DNA of 32,214 nt from CAXXOK01 sp035353615. Lineage in GTDB: Bacteria; Bacillota; Clostridia; Christensenellales; Aristaeellaceae. The position numbers and the translations under genes are program-made. The DNA lies in contig DAOPZY010000032.1 in assembly GCA_035353615.1 (NCBI GenBank), positions 1 through 32,214 on the forward strand, given 5' to 3'. Shown in pieces: positions 7,089 to 14,838 of the stretch. Positions within the stretch are counted from its first letter, which is position 1, and every line of letters starts with the position of its first letter. The notes beneath the pieces were generated by a model that was given only the letters and a program-made list of their open reading frames with translations, was not told the origin of the DNA and made no database searches.

Positions 7089-7392
7089 TCCCATTGTTCA
7101 ACAATCTTTTAAAAGCGAGAAATCGCGCCTCCCATTACCGGAAAACGCAAGTAAAAACCTTTACAAGCGAAATTCCAAGGCGATTGTACCGATTGCGCGC
7201 TCCTGCCCGCCCCTGTATTGCGAAGCGCCTACCGGTTTTCTAGCGCCGGCGCATTGACTGCCTAAGTACTCCCCTTTACGCCGCGCAGGAGGCCGATCGT
7301 TGCGCAAGGGATGGAATCCCTTAACCGTTTCAGATCATCCTCCCCCGCCGCGCTCCCGGAACCCTCCGTTTGCAGGCGGACGGTCCCTTTCC
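7089..7392. other. Intergenic stretch, no gene seen
   Basis: About 300 bases between the arsR promoter and the end of the YitT gene. A perfect 7-bp hairpin, AAGGGAT-GGA-ATCCCTT, lies at 7306-7322, 70 bases after the YitT stop on the minus strand. It has no T-run, so its role as a terminator is doubtful. Nothing else was recognised. Confidence 0.5.
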
Positions 7393-8259
7393 TTAAACAA
7401 CCTCTTTCAAATCGCGGAACCCTTCGCCCAGCACCTCGTACGCATCGGTAATAAACACAAACGCGCGCTCATCCTCCATGCGCACAATGGTTTTGAGCCG
7501 GGAAACCTCCTGTGCGCTCACAATGCACAGCAGCACCGGCCGTTCCTCCCCCCGGAAACCGCCGTGCGCGCTCAGGATTGTCAAGCCGCGGCCCAGTTCC
7601 GCCATCAGCTTGTTTTTGACCACCTCGGTTTGCGCCGTGATGATATAGCAGGCCTTCTGACGGTCCACCCCCTGCACCACCAGATCCACCACGCGGGAAC
7701 CCGCGTAGATGCTGATAAACGCATATAAGGCGGATTCCACCCGAATGAAGAAGCCGGCGGCCAGCACGACGCAAAAATCAATGAAAAACAAAAACGCGCC
7801 CACCGAAATATGCTGAAACCGCATATGTACCATACGCGCCACCATATCGCTGCCGCCGGTTGTCGCGCCTCCGCGCAGGATCAGCCCCAATCCAAAACCC
7901 ATCAGAATGCCGCCAAACAACGACCCCAGCAGCGTATCCGTGGTGGCCACCGGCATGGGCAGCCAGTCAATCAGCAATGAAAACAGGATGGTTGCCACGA
8001 GCGAGCGAAAAGCGAACACCTTGCCCATCGCGCGGTAACCAATCAGAAAAAGCGGGATGTTCATCAGCAAGCTGACCGTGCCGACCGGCGTGCCGAACAG
8101 GGCATGCAGAATGGTCGCTATACCTGTTAAGCCGCCGGGCGCAATCGCGTTGGGCACTAGAAACAGCGGATACGCCATCGCCCCCAGCACACAGCCCACC
8201 ACAATCTGAATATAAGCCGAAATCCGCTCATTCCGCAAAGAAAACACCTTGAGCTTCAT
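7393..8259 (-). CDS. YitT-family membrane protein (DUF161/DUF2179)
   Basis: A 288-residue protein with five to six membrane helices in residues about 15-205 (family motif VPNAIAPGGLTGIATIL at 35-51 and LRGGATTGGSDMVARM near 128-143) and a cytoplasmic DUF2179 ferredoxin-like domain at about 210-285 (ITAQTEVVKNKLMAELGRGLTIL). Members are common in Firmicutes with several copies per genome; their transport substrate is not established. The length is normal. ATG at 8259 has AAAAGGAGAAGGT directly upstream. It stands alone, with a probable promoter about 370 bases upstream. Confidence 0.93.
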   Translation of the reverse strand: MKLKVFSLRNERISAYIQIVVGCVLGAMAYPLFLVPNAIAPGGLTGIATILHALFGTPVGTVSLLMNIPLFLIGYRAMGKVFAFRSLVATILFSLLIDWLPMPVATTDTLLGSLFGGILMGFGLGLILRGGATTGGSDMVARMVHMRFQHISVGAFLFFIDFCVVLAAGFFIRVESALYAFISIYAGSRVVDLVVQGVDRQKACYIITAQTEVVKNKLMAELGRGLTILSAHGGFRGEERPVLLCIVSAQEVSRLKTIVRMEDERAFVFITDAYEVLGEGFRDLKEVV

Positions 8260-8744
8260 ACCTTCTCCTTTTCACGGCGCACAAAACTGGCATAGACGCT
8301 ATTGCGGGGTTTGCCCCTCCCCATGCCGCCGGGCCGGCCTTGCTTGCAAAATCCGGGCATTGCCCAATACAGGCGCTTCGTCCCCGGTCTGTGGGTGTTG
8401 CCGTCATAACGCCGCTTAGCCGTTTCATCTGGCTTGCCCTTTCAATTGCCTTGCGGACGGAAAAGGCTTTGGTCACCCGCACGCCCCGGCGCGTTCCGTT
8501 CTCGCAAATGTGTAAACGCTTTACCGGACAGCCCCTTTGCACACGAACACAAAACCGCCCGGCCCCGAAGATTGGGCAAGCGGTCCATCACGCGGCGCTA
8601 TGCGTCCGGCATTTCAACTTGCTTATTATAACATATTCACATCGGTTCCGAAAGTCCATCCCCCCGCAATCCCACGCGCCGTCTCCATCTGATCGCATCC
8701 TGCCGGTTGTGGGGGGATAGCGCAGGGGCTCCCACATCTTGCGC
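8260..8744. other. Intergenic stretch between divergent yitT-like and dinB genes
   Basis: Short frames exist on both strands, but none has a good ribosome site or recognisable protein features. The stretch holds an extended -10 element for the minus strand at 8625-8633, and the dinB promoter begins at its right edge. The long leader this implies for the YitT gene shows no riboswitch that I recognise. Confidence 0.5.
8625..8633 (-). promoter_or_regulatory. Extended -10 promoter, probably for the YitT gene
   Basis: The minus strand reads TGTTATAAT, a perfect extended -10 (TGnTATAAT) element, in an AT-rich island of an otherwise GC-rich gap. No good -35 is visible, as is common for extended -10 promoters. 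It would give a leader of about 360 bases before the YitT start. Confidence 0.5.
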
Positions 8745-8773
8745 TTGCGATTGCGAACGTTTGTTTGTATAAT
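8745..8773 (+). promoter_or_regulatory. SOS promoter: sigma-A boxes with LexA/DinR box
   Basis: TTGCGA (8745-8750), a 17-base spacer and TATAAT (8768-8773) form the promoter. The spacer contains CGAAC-GTTT-GTTTG (8754-8767), which matches the Gram-positive LexA (DinR) box CGAAC-N4-GTTYG. A repressor here would sit directly between the two polymerase boxes, so the downstream polymerase gene is probably DNA-damage inducible. Confidence 0.85.
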
Positions 8774-8865
8774 AGTAGAGAACTCATGTTCCCTTTTTAT
8801 CGGTTTCTGCTCTGCCGGGATCATGAATCAGGGTCGCAACAACCAGCGGATTGGGAGGGCGCTTT

Positions 8866-10110
8866 ATGAGCAGGGTGGTTCTGCACGCGGATTTGAACAA
8901 TTTCTACGCTTCGGTCGCCTGTATGGAGCATCCGGACCTGCGGGAGCTGCCAATCGCCGTCTGTGGGGATCCGACCTTGCGCCACGGGATTGTGTTGGCA
9001 AAAAACATGCCGGCTAAGCGCCATGGCGTCATCACCGGCCAGGCCATCTGGCAGGCCCGGCAATCGTGCCCCAACCTGCAAACGGTGCCGGTGGATTTTA
9101 ATTCCGTGCTGCATTACAGCGGCGTTGTGCGGCAGATTTTTGCGCGCTACACCAACCGGGTTCAGCCCTTCGGCGCCGACGAAGCGTGGCTGGATATCAG
9201 CGGCCCGGGGGTGGAAATTGAGGACGGTTTTCGCATGGCCAATCACCTGCGCCACACGGTGCGTGAGGAAACGGGGTTGACCCTCAGCGTCGGGGTCGGG
9301 GATAACCGCATCTTTGCCAAATTGGGCAGCGATCTCAAAAAACCGGATGGCGTAAGCGTGGTATGCGCGGGCAACCGTTGCGCCGTGTTGGATCCGCTCC
9401 CGGTGGGCGATCTGCTTTTTATCGGGCGCGCCACCCAGCAAAAACTTCAATCCATCGGCATTTTTACCGTTGGCCAGCTGGCGGCGGTTGATCCCGGGGC
9501 GCTCAAGGCGATTTTTGGCAAAACGGGGCTGATGCTCAGCGGCTTTGCGCGCGGCAATGACGCCGCATCCGTGATCGCGGAGGATTCGCAACCCAAAATG
9601 AAGAGCGTCGGCAACTCGATCACCGCCGCGCACGATATCATCACGCGGCACGACGCGCGCATTACGCTGTATGGCCTTTGCGAAAGCGTTGCTTCCCGCA
9701 TGCGCAAGCATCACGTCATGGGGCGCGTGGTGCAGCTTTCCATCCGCAACGTTACGCTGGACTGGTATCAGCGCCAGCAAAAGCTTGATTTTTCAACCGA
9801 TTGCAGCTTTGACCTGTTCGAAACCGCTTACGGCCTCCTGAACGCCAACTGGCGCGAGGGAACGCCGTTGCGCTCGCTGGGGGTAAGCGTAAGCCAGCTT
9901 TCCACTGCCGGCACGCTGATGCAGCTTTCCTTTTTGCCGGAGGATGCCGCGCGGCAAAAACGGCAAATTCTGGAGCAGACGGTGGATGACATCCGCGAAC
10001 GCTACGGCCATTTTGCCATTCAGCGCGCCATTATGCTCTATGACCGCGCGCTGGGCAAAATTAACCCGGAGGATGAACATGTGCTCCATCCCGAGCCGTA
10101 TTTTAAGTAA
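8866..10110 (+). CDS. dinB: Y-family DNA polymerase (DinB/Pol IV type)
   Basis: A 414-residue translesion DNA polymerase. The palm carries the first catalytic aspartate D9 in LHADLNNFYAS and the second acidic pair D105/E106 in FGADEAWLDIS. The fingers motif RHGIVLAKNMPAKRHGV follows the clostridial form; the helix-hairpin-helix region (GDLLFIGRATQQKLQSIGIFTVGQLAAVD, near 190) and the little-finger domain complete the protein. ATG at 8866 is chosen because GGGAGG lies seven bases upstream; an in-frame TTG at 8851 overlaps that ribosome site. The promoter in front carries a LexA-type box, which agrees with a DNA-damage role. It stands alone. UvrX-like relatives are similar, so the exact subgroup is less certain than the family. 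Confidence 0.93.
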   Translation: MSRVVLHADLNNFYASVACMEHPDLRELPIAVCGDPTLRHGIVLAKNMPAKRHGVITGQAIWQARQSCPNLQTVPVDFNSVLHYSGVVRQIFARYTNRVQPFGADEAWLDISGPGVEIEDGFRMANHLRHTVREETGLTLSVGVGDNRIFAKLGSDLKKPDGVSVVCAGNRCAVLDPLPVGDLLFIGRATQQKLQSIGIFTVGQLAAVDPGALKAIFGKTGLMLSGFARGNDAASVIAEDSQPKMKSVGNSITAAHDIITRHDARITLYGLCESVASRMRKHHVMGRVVQLSIRNVTLDWYQRQQKLDFSTDCSFDLFETAYGLLNANWREGTPLRSLGVSVSQLSTAGTLMQLSFLPEDAARQKRQILEQTVDDIRERYGHFAIQRAIMLYDRALGKINPEDEHVLHPEPYFK

Positions 10111-10587
10111 GCCGGTCACGCTACTTTTCGCGGCGTGCGCGCTTCTTCGTTTTACAGGAGGGGCGTTGCTTACGCCGCGAATCGCCTCCGTCATTTGACA
10201 TCAAGCCCTCCTTTCACGCAAAAGGGGCATCCGCCTTCTGGCGAACGCCTCTATTGGCGCATGACTTTTGAATGGCTTACTCCAAGCTTTGACATTGAAC
10301 CACAAAAATAGGAAGTCCCCGGGCGGTTTCGAAAGGGAGAAACCGCCCGGAGCTTCCACAAGAAGGCCCCGTGCAAACCCCACAGGGAAGGGCTTGCACT
10401 CCATATGGCAGCGCGGGTCAGTCTGGCGTAGCGCTTGATGCGCCAAACGCCGTATCCTGTCCCGTGCCGTTGAGGCGCGCCACGCGCCGCTGGTAACCGT
10501 TGTTGCCTGACTTTGAAAAGTAGCCGCATTTCTGTGTTGCAAAGGCCGCTTCCCGTTCAGAGCGCCATTTGGGTAGGTTCGCGGAAC
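10111..10587. other. Intergenic stretch between convergent dinB and amt genes
   Basis: About 475 bases without a convincing gene. A perfect 10-bp inverted repeat TTCGCGGCGT/ACGCCGCGAA (10127-10136 with 10172-10181) lies just after dinB and may fold in the dinB 3' end; it has no T-run. A large terminator-like stem-loop lies at 10311-10357. The remaining 230 bases before amt show nothing I can name. Confidence 0.55.
10311..10357 (-). terminator. Terminator, probably for the amt transcript
   Basis: CCGGGCGGTTTC (10319-10330) pairs with GAAACCGCCCGG (10339-10350) around an 8-base loop, and GGAAG/CTTCC extends the stem after small internal mismatches. On the minus strand the stem is followed by TATTTTTG, so it acts on transcripts from the amt side, about 230 bases after its stop codon. 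Confidence 0.75.
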
Positions 10588-12309
10588 TTATTCCACATCC
10601 TGAAGGGCGTCGTAGCCTTCTTCGCCGGTACGAACCTTAACCACATTTTCCACATCGTACACGAAGATTTTGCCATCTCCGATGTGGCCGGTGTAGAGCG
10701 CGGTTTTCGCCGCTTCGATCACCGTGCGAACCGGGATCTTGCAAATCACGATTTCGACCTCGATCTTCGGGAGCAAGGTGGTTTCCATCTCGACGCCGCG
10801 GTAGAATTCCGGACGGCCCTTCTGCATCCCGCAGCCCAGAACCTGCGTTACCGTCATACCGGTTACGCCGATCTGGTCCATGGCCGCCTTCAGACGCTCG
10901 AACATGCTCTGTTTGGTAACGATCGAAACCTTGGTGATCTTCGGGCCTTTGCCGGTTTCCGCCACAGGCGCGGCGCTAACCGTAACCGGGATTGCCTTTT
11001 CAACAGGCGCAGCTGCTTTGGGTATTTCGAAGGCTTCGCCCACGGGCAGTTCGCCCTGGTTAATCATCGGCATAAAGTCGGCATAGCTGCTGATCAGTCC
11101 GTGTTCCTCAATATCCAGGCCGCGGATTTCCTCCGTGGCGCTCACGCGCAGCCCAATGGTGTGCTTGAGAATCATGAACAGGATGAACGCGGTCACGGCA
11201 ACCCAAGCCGCTACCGCGGCAACGCCGATCGCCTGCACCAGCAGCATGTGGAACCCGCCGCCGTAGAGCAAGCCGCCGTTGACGGCAAACACGCCCACCA
11301 GCAGGGTGCCCGTCGCGCCGCACAGTCCGTGAACTGCAATCGCGCCAACCGGATCGTCAATCTTCGCTTTCTTATCGAAGAACTCAACGCCGAACACCAC
11401 CACAAAGGCGGCGATCAGGCCGATAAAAAACGCGCCTACGTTGCTCACCTGATCGCAACCGGCCGTGATCGCAACCAAGCCAGCCAAAGAGCCGTTCAGG
11501 GTCATCGATACGTCGGGTTTCTTGTAACGGATCCAGGTGATAATCATCACAGCGGTTGTCGCAGTGGCAGCCGCAAGGTTGGTGGTCATGAAGATATTGC
11601 CGGCGGATTCCTCCAAGCCTTCGATCCCGAGCGTGGAGCAGCCGTTAAAACCAAACCAGGCAAACCAGAGGATAAATACGCCCAGTGCGCCCAGCGTGAG
11701 GCTGTGGCCCAAAATGGCCTGCGGCTTGCCGTCTTTGTCATACTTGCCAATGCGGGGCCCGAGGATTTTAGCGCCAACCAGCGCCGCGATGCCGCCCACC
11801 ATATGCACGGCGGTGGAGCCTGCAAAATCGTGGAAGCCCAAGTTGGCCAGCCAGCCGCCGCCCCAGATCCAGTGGCCGCTGATCGGGTAAATAAACAGGG
11901 AAATTACGGCCGAGTAAAGACAATAGCTGATGAATTTGGTACGTTCCGCCATCGCGCCGCTCACAATGGTCGCGGAGGTTGCGGCGAACACCGTTTGGAA
12001 CATTACGAAGGTAAATTTGGTCAGGTTCGCGGGAATTGAGAGCAGGTCGCCATTGATCAACAGGCTAATGGAGCCAATCAGGCCGCCGTTGTCCTTCCCG
12101 AACATCAGTGAAAAACCGATGAACCAATATGCGATGCTCCCGATAGCAAAGTCCATAAGGTTTTTCATGATGATGTTGCCAGCATTTTTCGCACGTGTGA
12201 ATCCAGTTTCCACCATTGCGAAACCGGCTTGCATAAAGAACACCAGAACAGTCCCCAACAATACCCAGATGGTGTCCATGCTTGAAATGGTCGATGCGAT
12301 CGCTTCCAT
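10588..12309 (-). CDS. Ammonium transporter fused to a GlnK-type P-II domain
   Basis: A 573-residue fusion. Residues about 10-410 are an Amt/Mep/Rh ammonium channel with eleven helices and the usual signatures (FMQAGFAMVETGFTRAKNAGN near the start, DFAGSTAVHMVGG and GFNGCSTLGI in the middle, HGLCGATGTLLVGVFA late). A Pro/Ala/Val-rich linker (about 430-455) leads to a complete P-II signal protein at 456-573: ITKVSIVTKQSMFERLKAAM, the T-loop EFYRGVE with Y503 at the position uridylylated in GlnK, and the C-terminal GHIGDGKIFVYDVENVVKVRTGEEG. In most bacteria amtB and glnK are separate genes, and GlnK plugs the channel when nitrogen is plentiful; here the gate is tethered. ATG at 12309 has GGAGG five bases upstream. 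It lies downstream of glnN behind an attenuator-like leader. Confidence 0.95.
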   Translation of the reverse strand: MEAIASTISSMDTIWVLLGTVLVFFMQAGFAMVETGFTRAKNAGNIIMKNLMDFAIGSIAYWFIGFSLMFGKDNGGLIGSISLLINGDLLSIPANLTKFTFVMFQTVFAATSATIVSGAMAERTKFISYCLYSAVISLFIYPISGHWIWGGGWLANLGFHDFAGSTAVHMVGGIAALVGAKILGPRIGKYDKDGKPQAILGHSLTLGALGVFILWFAWFGFNGCSTLGIEGLEESAGNIFMTTNLAAATATTAVMIITWIRYKKPDVSMTLNGSLAGLVAITAGCDQVSNVGAFFIGLIAAFVVVFGVEFFDKKAKIDDPVGAIAVHGLCGATGTLLVGVFAVNGGLLYGGGFHMLLVQAIGVAAVAAWVAVTAFILFMILKHTIGLRVSATEEIRGLDIEEHGLISSYADFMPMINQGELPVGEAFEIPKAAAPVEKAIPVTVSAAPVAETGKGPKITKVSIVTKQSMFERLKAAMDQIGVTGMTVTQVLGCGMQKGRPEFYRGVEMETTLLPKIEVEIVICKIPVRTVIEAAKTALYTGHIGDGKIFVYDVENVVKVRTGEEGYDALQDVE

Positions 12310-12335
12310 CTCTCGTCCTCCCTATTTTTGGAATG

Positions 12336-12432
12336 AAAAAACAGGCCATCCATGCGCTCGACACTGAGCGATGGTTACGTCTTACGAAGGAGGAACCCGA
12401 CTCCCCGTCCAACGCATGGAGGCCTGTTTTTT
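12336..12432 (-). promoter_or_regulatory. amt leader: attenuator-type terminator with ANTAR-like hairpin
   Basis: Read on the minus strand, the outer stem pairs AAAAAACAGGCC with GGCCTGTTTTTT (12432-12421 with 12347-12336) and TCCATGCG with CGCATGGA (12420-12413 with 12356-12349), separated by one bulged base. It ends in six T just 26 bases before the amt start codon, so it can stop transcription before the gene. A competing hairpin inside (12374-12350) has the stem CCAT-CGCTC / GAGCG-ATGG and the hexaloop AGTGTC, with A at loop position 1 and G at position 4, the pattern of ANTAR-protein targets. Nitrogen genes of Clostridia are known to be controlled by ANTAR antiterminators. A matching first hairpin was not found with confidence. 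Confidence 0.6.
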
Positions 12433-12567
12433 ATCGGTATTCAGGAGCGACACATCCTTGTGCGCCCCGCATGGCGGGTTTGTGCTCCCCCATGCTCACC
12501 CGGGAAAATCTGATTTTGATCGCGCAAACGGGGTGCAAGCGTCGCGCGATGGGCAACCCGTTATGGG

Positions 12568-14658
12568 TTATACGTACAGGAGCAAGTCCTGATAGGTGGG
12601 CATCGGCCAGTACTTTTTGGCTACCAGCACTTCCAGCGCATCGGCATGCTTGCGAACCTCAGCCATGCCCGCCAGAATGGAATCGCGCGTGTACGTCGCC
12701 TCAGCGATGATTTCCGCGCCGTTGTCCTGACCCGCGATCGCCTTATCCAGCGCGTCGATGGCGGCAGCCAGTTCCGCGCTTTCGGTGCTCAGCTTGTTCA
12801 GCAACGCAATCTCGGTATCCAGCGGAATGGTCGGGGCAACGGCCTTTTTAAGCTCGGCTTCCTTCGCAATTTCCTTGCTGTATTCCAGCGCTGCCGGCAG
12901 AATCAGCTTGCGAGCCATATCCGCGGTCGTCTGCGCTTCGATGTTGATGACCTTCACATAGTTTTCCAGCTTGATTTCATAACGGCTGTGTACTTCGGAC
13001 TCGGAGAACACGCCATGCTTCACAAACAGTTCGATGTTCTTTTCCGCAACATAAGCCGGAAGCGCGTCCACGGTGGTTTTCAGGTTCAGGAGGCCGCGTT
13101 TTTCCGCTTCTTCCACCCACGCCGGATCATAGCCGTTGCCGTTGAAGATGATGCGCTTGTGCTCGCGGAGCACGCGGCGGATCAGGGCGTTCAGCGTGCC
13201 GTTGAAATCCGTGGCGGTTTCCAGCTCGTCGGCAAACTTGCCAAGGCTTTCGGCGATAATGGTGTTGAGCACCACGTTCGGGCCGCTGATGGACTGGGAG
13301 CTGCCGAGGCTGCGGAACTCAAACTTGTTGCCCGTGAAGGCGAACGGCGAGGTGCGGTTGCGGTCGGTCGTATCCTTGGGGAACTTGGGCAGGATATGCA
13401 CGCCAAGGCGCATCTGCACGCGCTCACGGCTCTGATAGGCGCTCTCGTTCACGATAGACTCGATCACGGCGTTCAGCTCATCGCCCAGGAAGATGCTGAT
13501 GATCGCGGGCGGGGCTTCATTCGCGCCCAGACGGTGGTCATTGCCGGCATAGGCGATAGACACGCGGAGCAGATCCTGATAATTATCCACCGCTTCGATC
13601 ACGGCGGCAAGGAAGAGCAGGAACTGCGCGTTTTCGTTGGGGGTTTCGCCCGGCTCAAACAGGTTGAACCCGGTGTTGGTGGACAGCGCGTAGTTGTTGT
13701 GCTTGCCGCTGCCGTTTACGCCGTCAAAGGGTTTCTCATGCAGCAGGCAAACCAGATCGTACTTATCCGCAACCCGCTTCATGGTTTCCATGGTCAGCTG
13801 GTTATGATCCGCCGCGATGTTCACGGTGCTGAACACAGGCGCCATTTCATGCTGGGCCGGCGCAACCTCGTTGTGCTCGGTCTTGCTGTACACGCCCAAC
13901 TTCCAAAGTTCCACGTTCAGCTCGTTCATGAACGCCTTCACCCGCGGGCGGATGGTGCCGAAATAGTGATCTTCCAATTCCTGACCCTTGGGCGGCTTTG
14001 CGCCAAAGAGCGTGCGGCCCGTGTTAATCAGGTCGGGGCGCTTTTTATAATCATTTTTATCGACCAGGAAGTATTCCTGCTCGGGGCCAACCGTGGGGAA
14101 TACGCGGGTCACATCCTCGTTGCCGAAAAATTTCAGCACGCGGAGCGCCTGCTTGTTGAGCGCCTGCATGGAGCGCAGCAACGGGGTTTTTTTATCCAGC
14201 GCTTCGCCGCCGTAGCTGCAAAACGCGGTGGGGATGCACAGCGTGCCTTCCTTGATAAACGCGAAGCTGGTCGGGTCCCAAGCCGTATAGCCGCGCGCCT
14301 CGAATGTGGCGCGAAGGCCGCCGCTGGGGAAAGAGCTGGCGTCAGGTTCGCCGCGAACAAGTTCCTTGCCGCTGAACTCAAGCAGAACGCTGCCATCGGC
14401 TTTGGGGCTGATGAAAGCGTCATGTTTTTCAGCGGTAATGCCAGTCATCGGCTGGAACCAATGGGTGAAATGGGTGGCTCCGAGTTCGAGTGCCCAGTCC
14501 TTCATGGCGTTGGCGACTACGCCCGCGATCGCAGGATCAAGCGAGCGCCCCTCTTCAGTCGTGCGCTTCAGGGCTTTGTACGTTTCCTTGGGTAGGCGCT
14601 TCTGCATGACAGCGTCGTTAAAGACGTTTGCTCCGAACAGTTCACATGGATTGCTCAC
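12568..14658 (-). CDS. glnN: Type III glutamine synthetase (GlnN)
   Basis: A 696-residue glutamine synthetase of the large dodecameric GSIII type, which makes glutamine from glutamate, ammonia and ATP. The characteristic N-terminus (MSNPCELFGANVFNDAVMQ), the GSIII-specific GATHFTHWFQPMTG and EKHDAF segments (about residues 70-90), GPEQEYFLVD (catalytic Glu), VAPAQHEMAP and NGSGKHNNYAL motifs and the C-terminal helical region are all present, and the length is normal. The start is GTG at 14658, with AGGAGG nine bases upstream; earlier frames lack a ribosome site. A strong promoter overlapping a palindrome and a long 5' hairpin stand in front. Together with the downstream Amt-GlnK gene it forms an ammonium uptake and assimilation unit. 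Confidence 0.97.
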   Translation of the reverse strand: MSNPCELFGANVFNDAVMQKRLPKETYKALKRTTEEGRSLDPAIAGVVANAMKDWALELGATHFTHWFQPMTGITAEKHDAFISPKADGSVLLEFSGKELVRGEPDASSFPSGGLRATFEARGYTAWDPTSFAFIKEGTLCIPTAFCSYGGEALDKKTPLLRSMQALNKQALRVLKFFGNEDVTRVFPTVGPEQEYFLVDKNDYKKRPDLINTGRTLFGAKPPKGQELEDHYFGTIRPRVKAFMNELNVELWKLGVYSKTEHNEVAPAQHEMAPVFSTVNIAADHNQLTMETMKRVADKYDLVCLLHEKPFDGVNGSGKHNNYALSTNTGFNLFEPGETPNENAQFLLFLAAVIEAVDNYQDLLRVSIAYAGNDHRLGANEAPPAIISIFLGDELNAVIESIVNESAYQSRERVQMRLGVHILPKFPKDTTDRNRTSPFAFTGNKFEFRSLGSSQSISGPNVVLNTIIAESLGKFADELETATDFNGTLNALIRRVLREHKRIIFNGNGYDPAWVEEAEKRGLLNLKTTVDALPAYVAEKNIELFVKHGVFSESEVHSRYEIKLENYVKVINIEAQTTADMARKLILPAALEYSKEIAKEAELKKAVAPTIPLDTEIALLNKLSTESAELAAAIDALDKAIAGQDNGAEIIAEATYTRDSILAGMAEVRKHADALEVLVAKKYWPMPTYQDLLLYV

Positions 14659-14714
14659 GTTGCTGTCCCTCCTGTGTTTGATGGCCTCTGTAAACAAGTG
14701 CCGAATATACGGAA

Positions 14715-14757
14715 CAACGGCGCAATGGATTTATAACGAAAATCCACAGCGCCGTTG
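14715..14757 (-). promoter_or_regulatory. Long hairpin in the glnN leader
   Basis: CAACGGCGC pairs with GCGCCGTTG and TGGATTT with AAATCCA (7-base loop), interrupted only by a 2x2 internal bulge. The hairpin begins about a dozen bases after the predicted transcription start. It has no T-run, so it is a leader structure (stability or protein/RNA binding) and not a terminator. Confidence 0.65.
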
Positions 14758-14769
14758 CTGTATGGGTGG

Positions 14770-14800
14770 AGTATACACCGTCCATGACATCATGTCAAGG
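14770..14800 (-). promoter_or_regulatory. glnN promoter with 19-bp palindrome
   Basis: On the minus strand a perfect -35 TTGACA (14798-14793), a 17-base spacer and TATACT (14775-14770) form the strongest promoter in the window. The sequence CC-T/A-TGACAT-G-ATGTCA-T/A-GG (14782-14800) is an inverted repeat with one mismatch per arm and covers the -35 box, so a dimeric repressor probably binds here. It does not fit the GlnR/TnrA consensus TGTNA-N7-TNACA. Confidence 0.8.
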
Positions 14801-14838
14801 CTATGATTGTTTTTCGGATGTTTTTCGCCTTGCTACCG

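Noticed and set aside
8228..8542. 104-codon minus-strand frame in front of the YitT gene
   Set aside because: It overlaps the YitT start, has no good ribosome site and shows no recognisable features.
10513..12039. Open frame of about 508 codons on the plus strand
   Set aside because: It is the shadow of the Amt-GlnK fusion gene. No ribosome site and no recognisable protein.
12646..14595. Long open frame of about 650 codons on the plus strand
   Set aside because: It is the complement of glnN, which has full family motifs; the frame stays open because of GC-rich codon use, and the composition (Arg/His/Gly-rich) is not protein-like.
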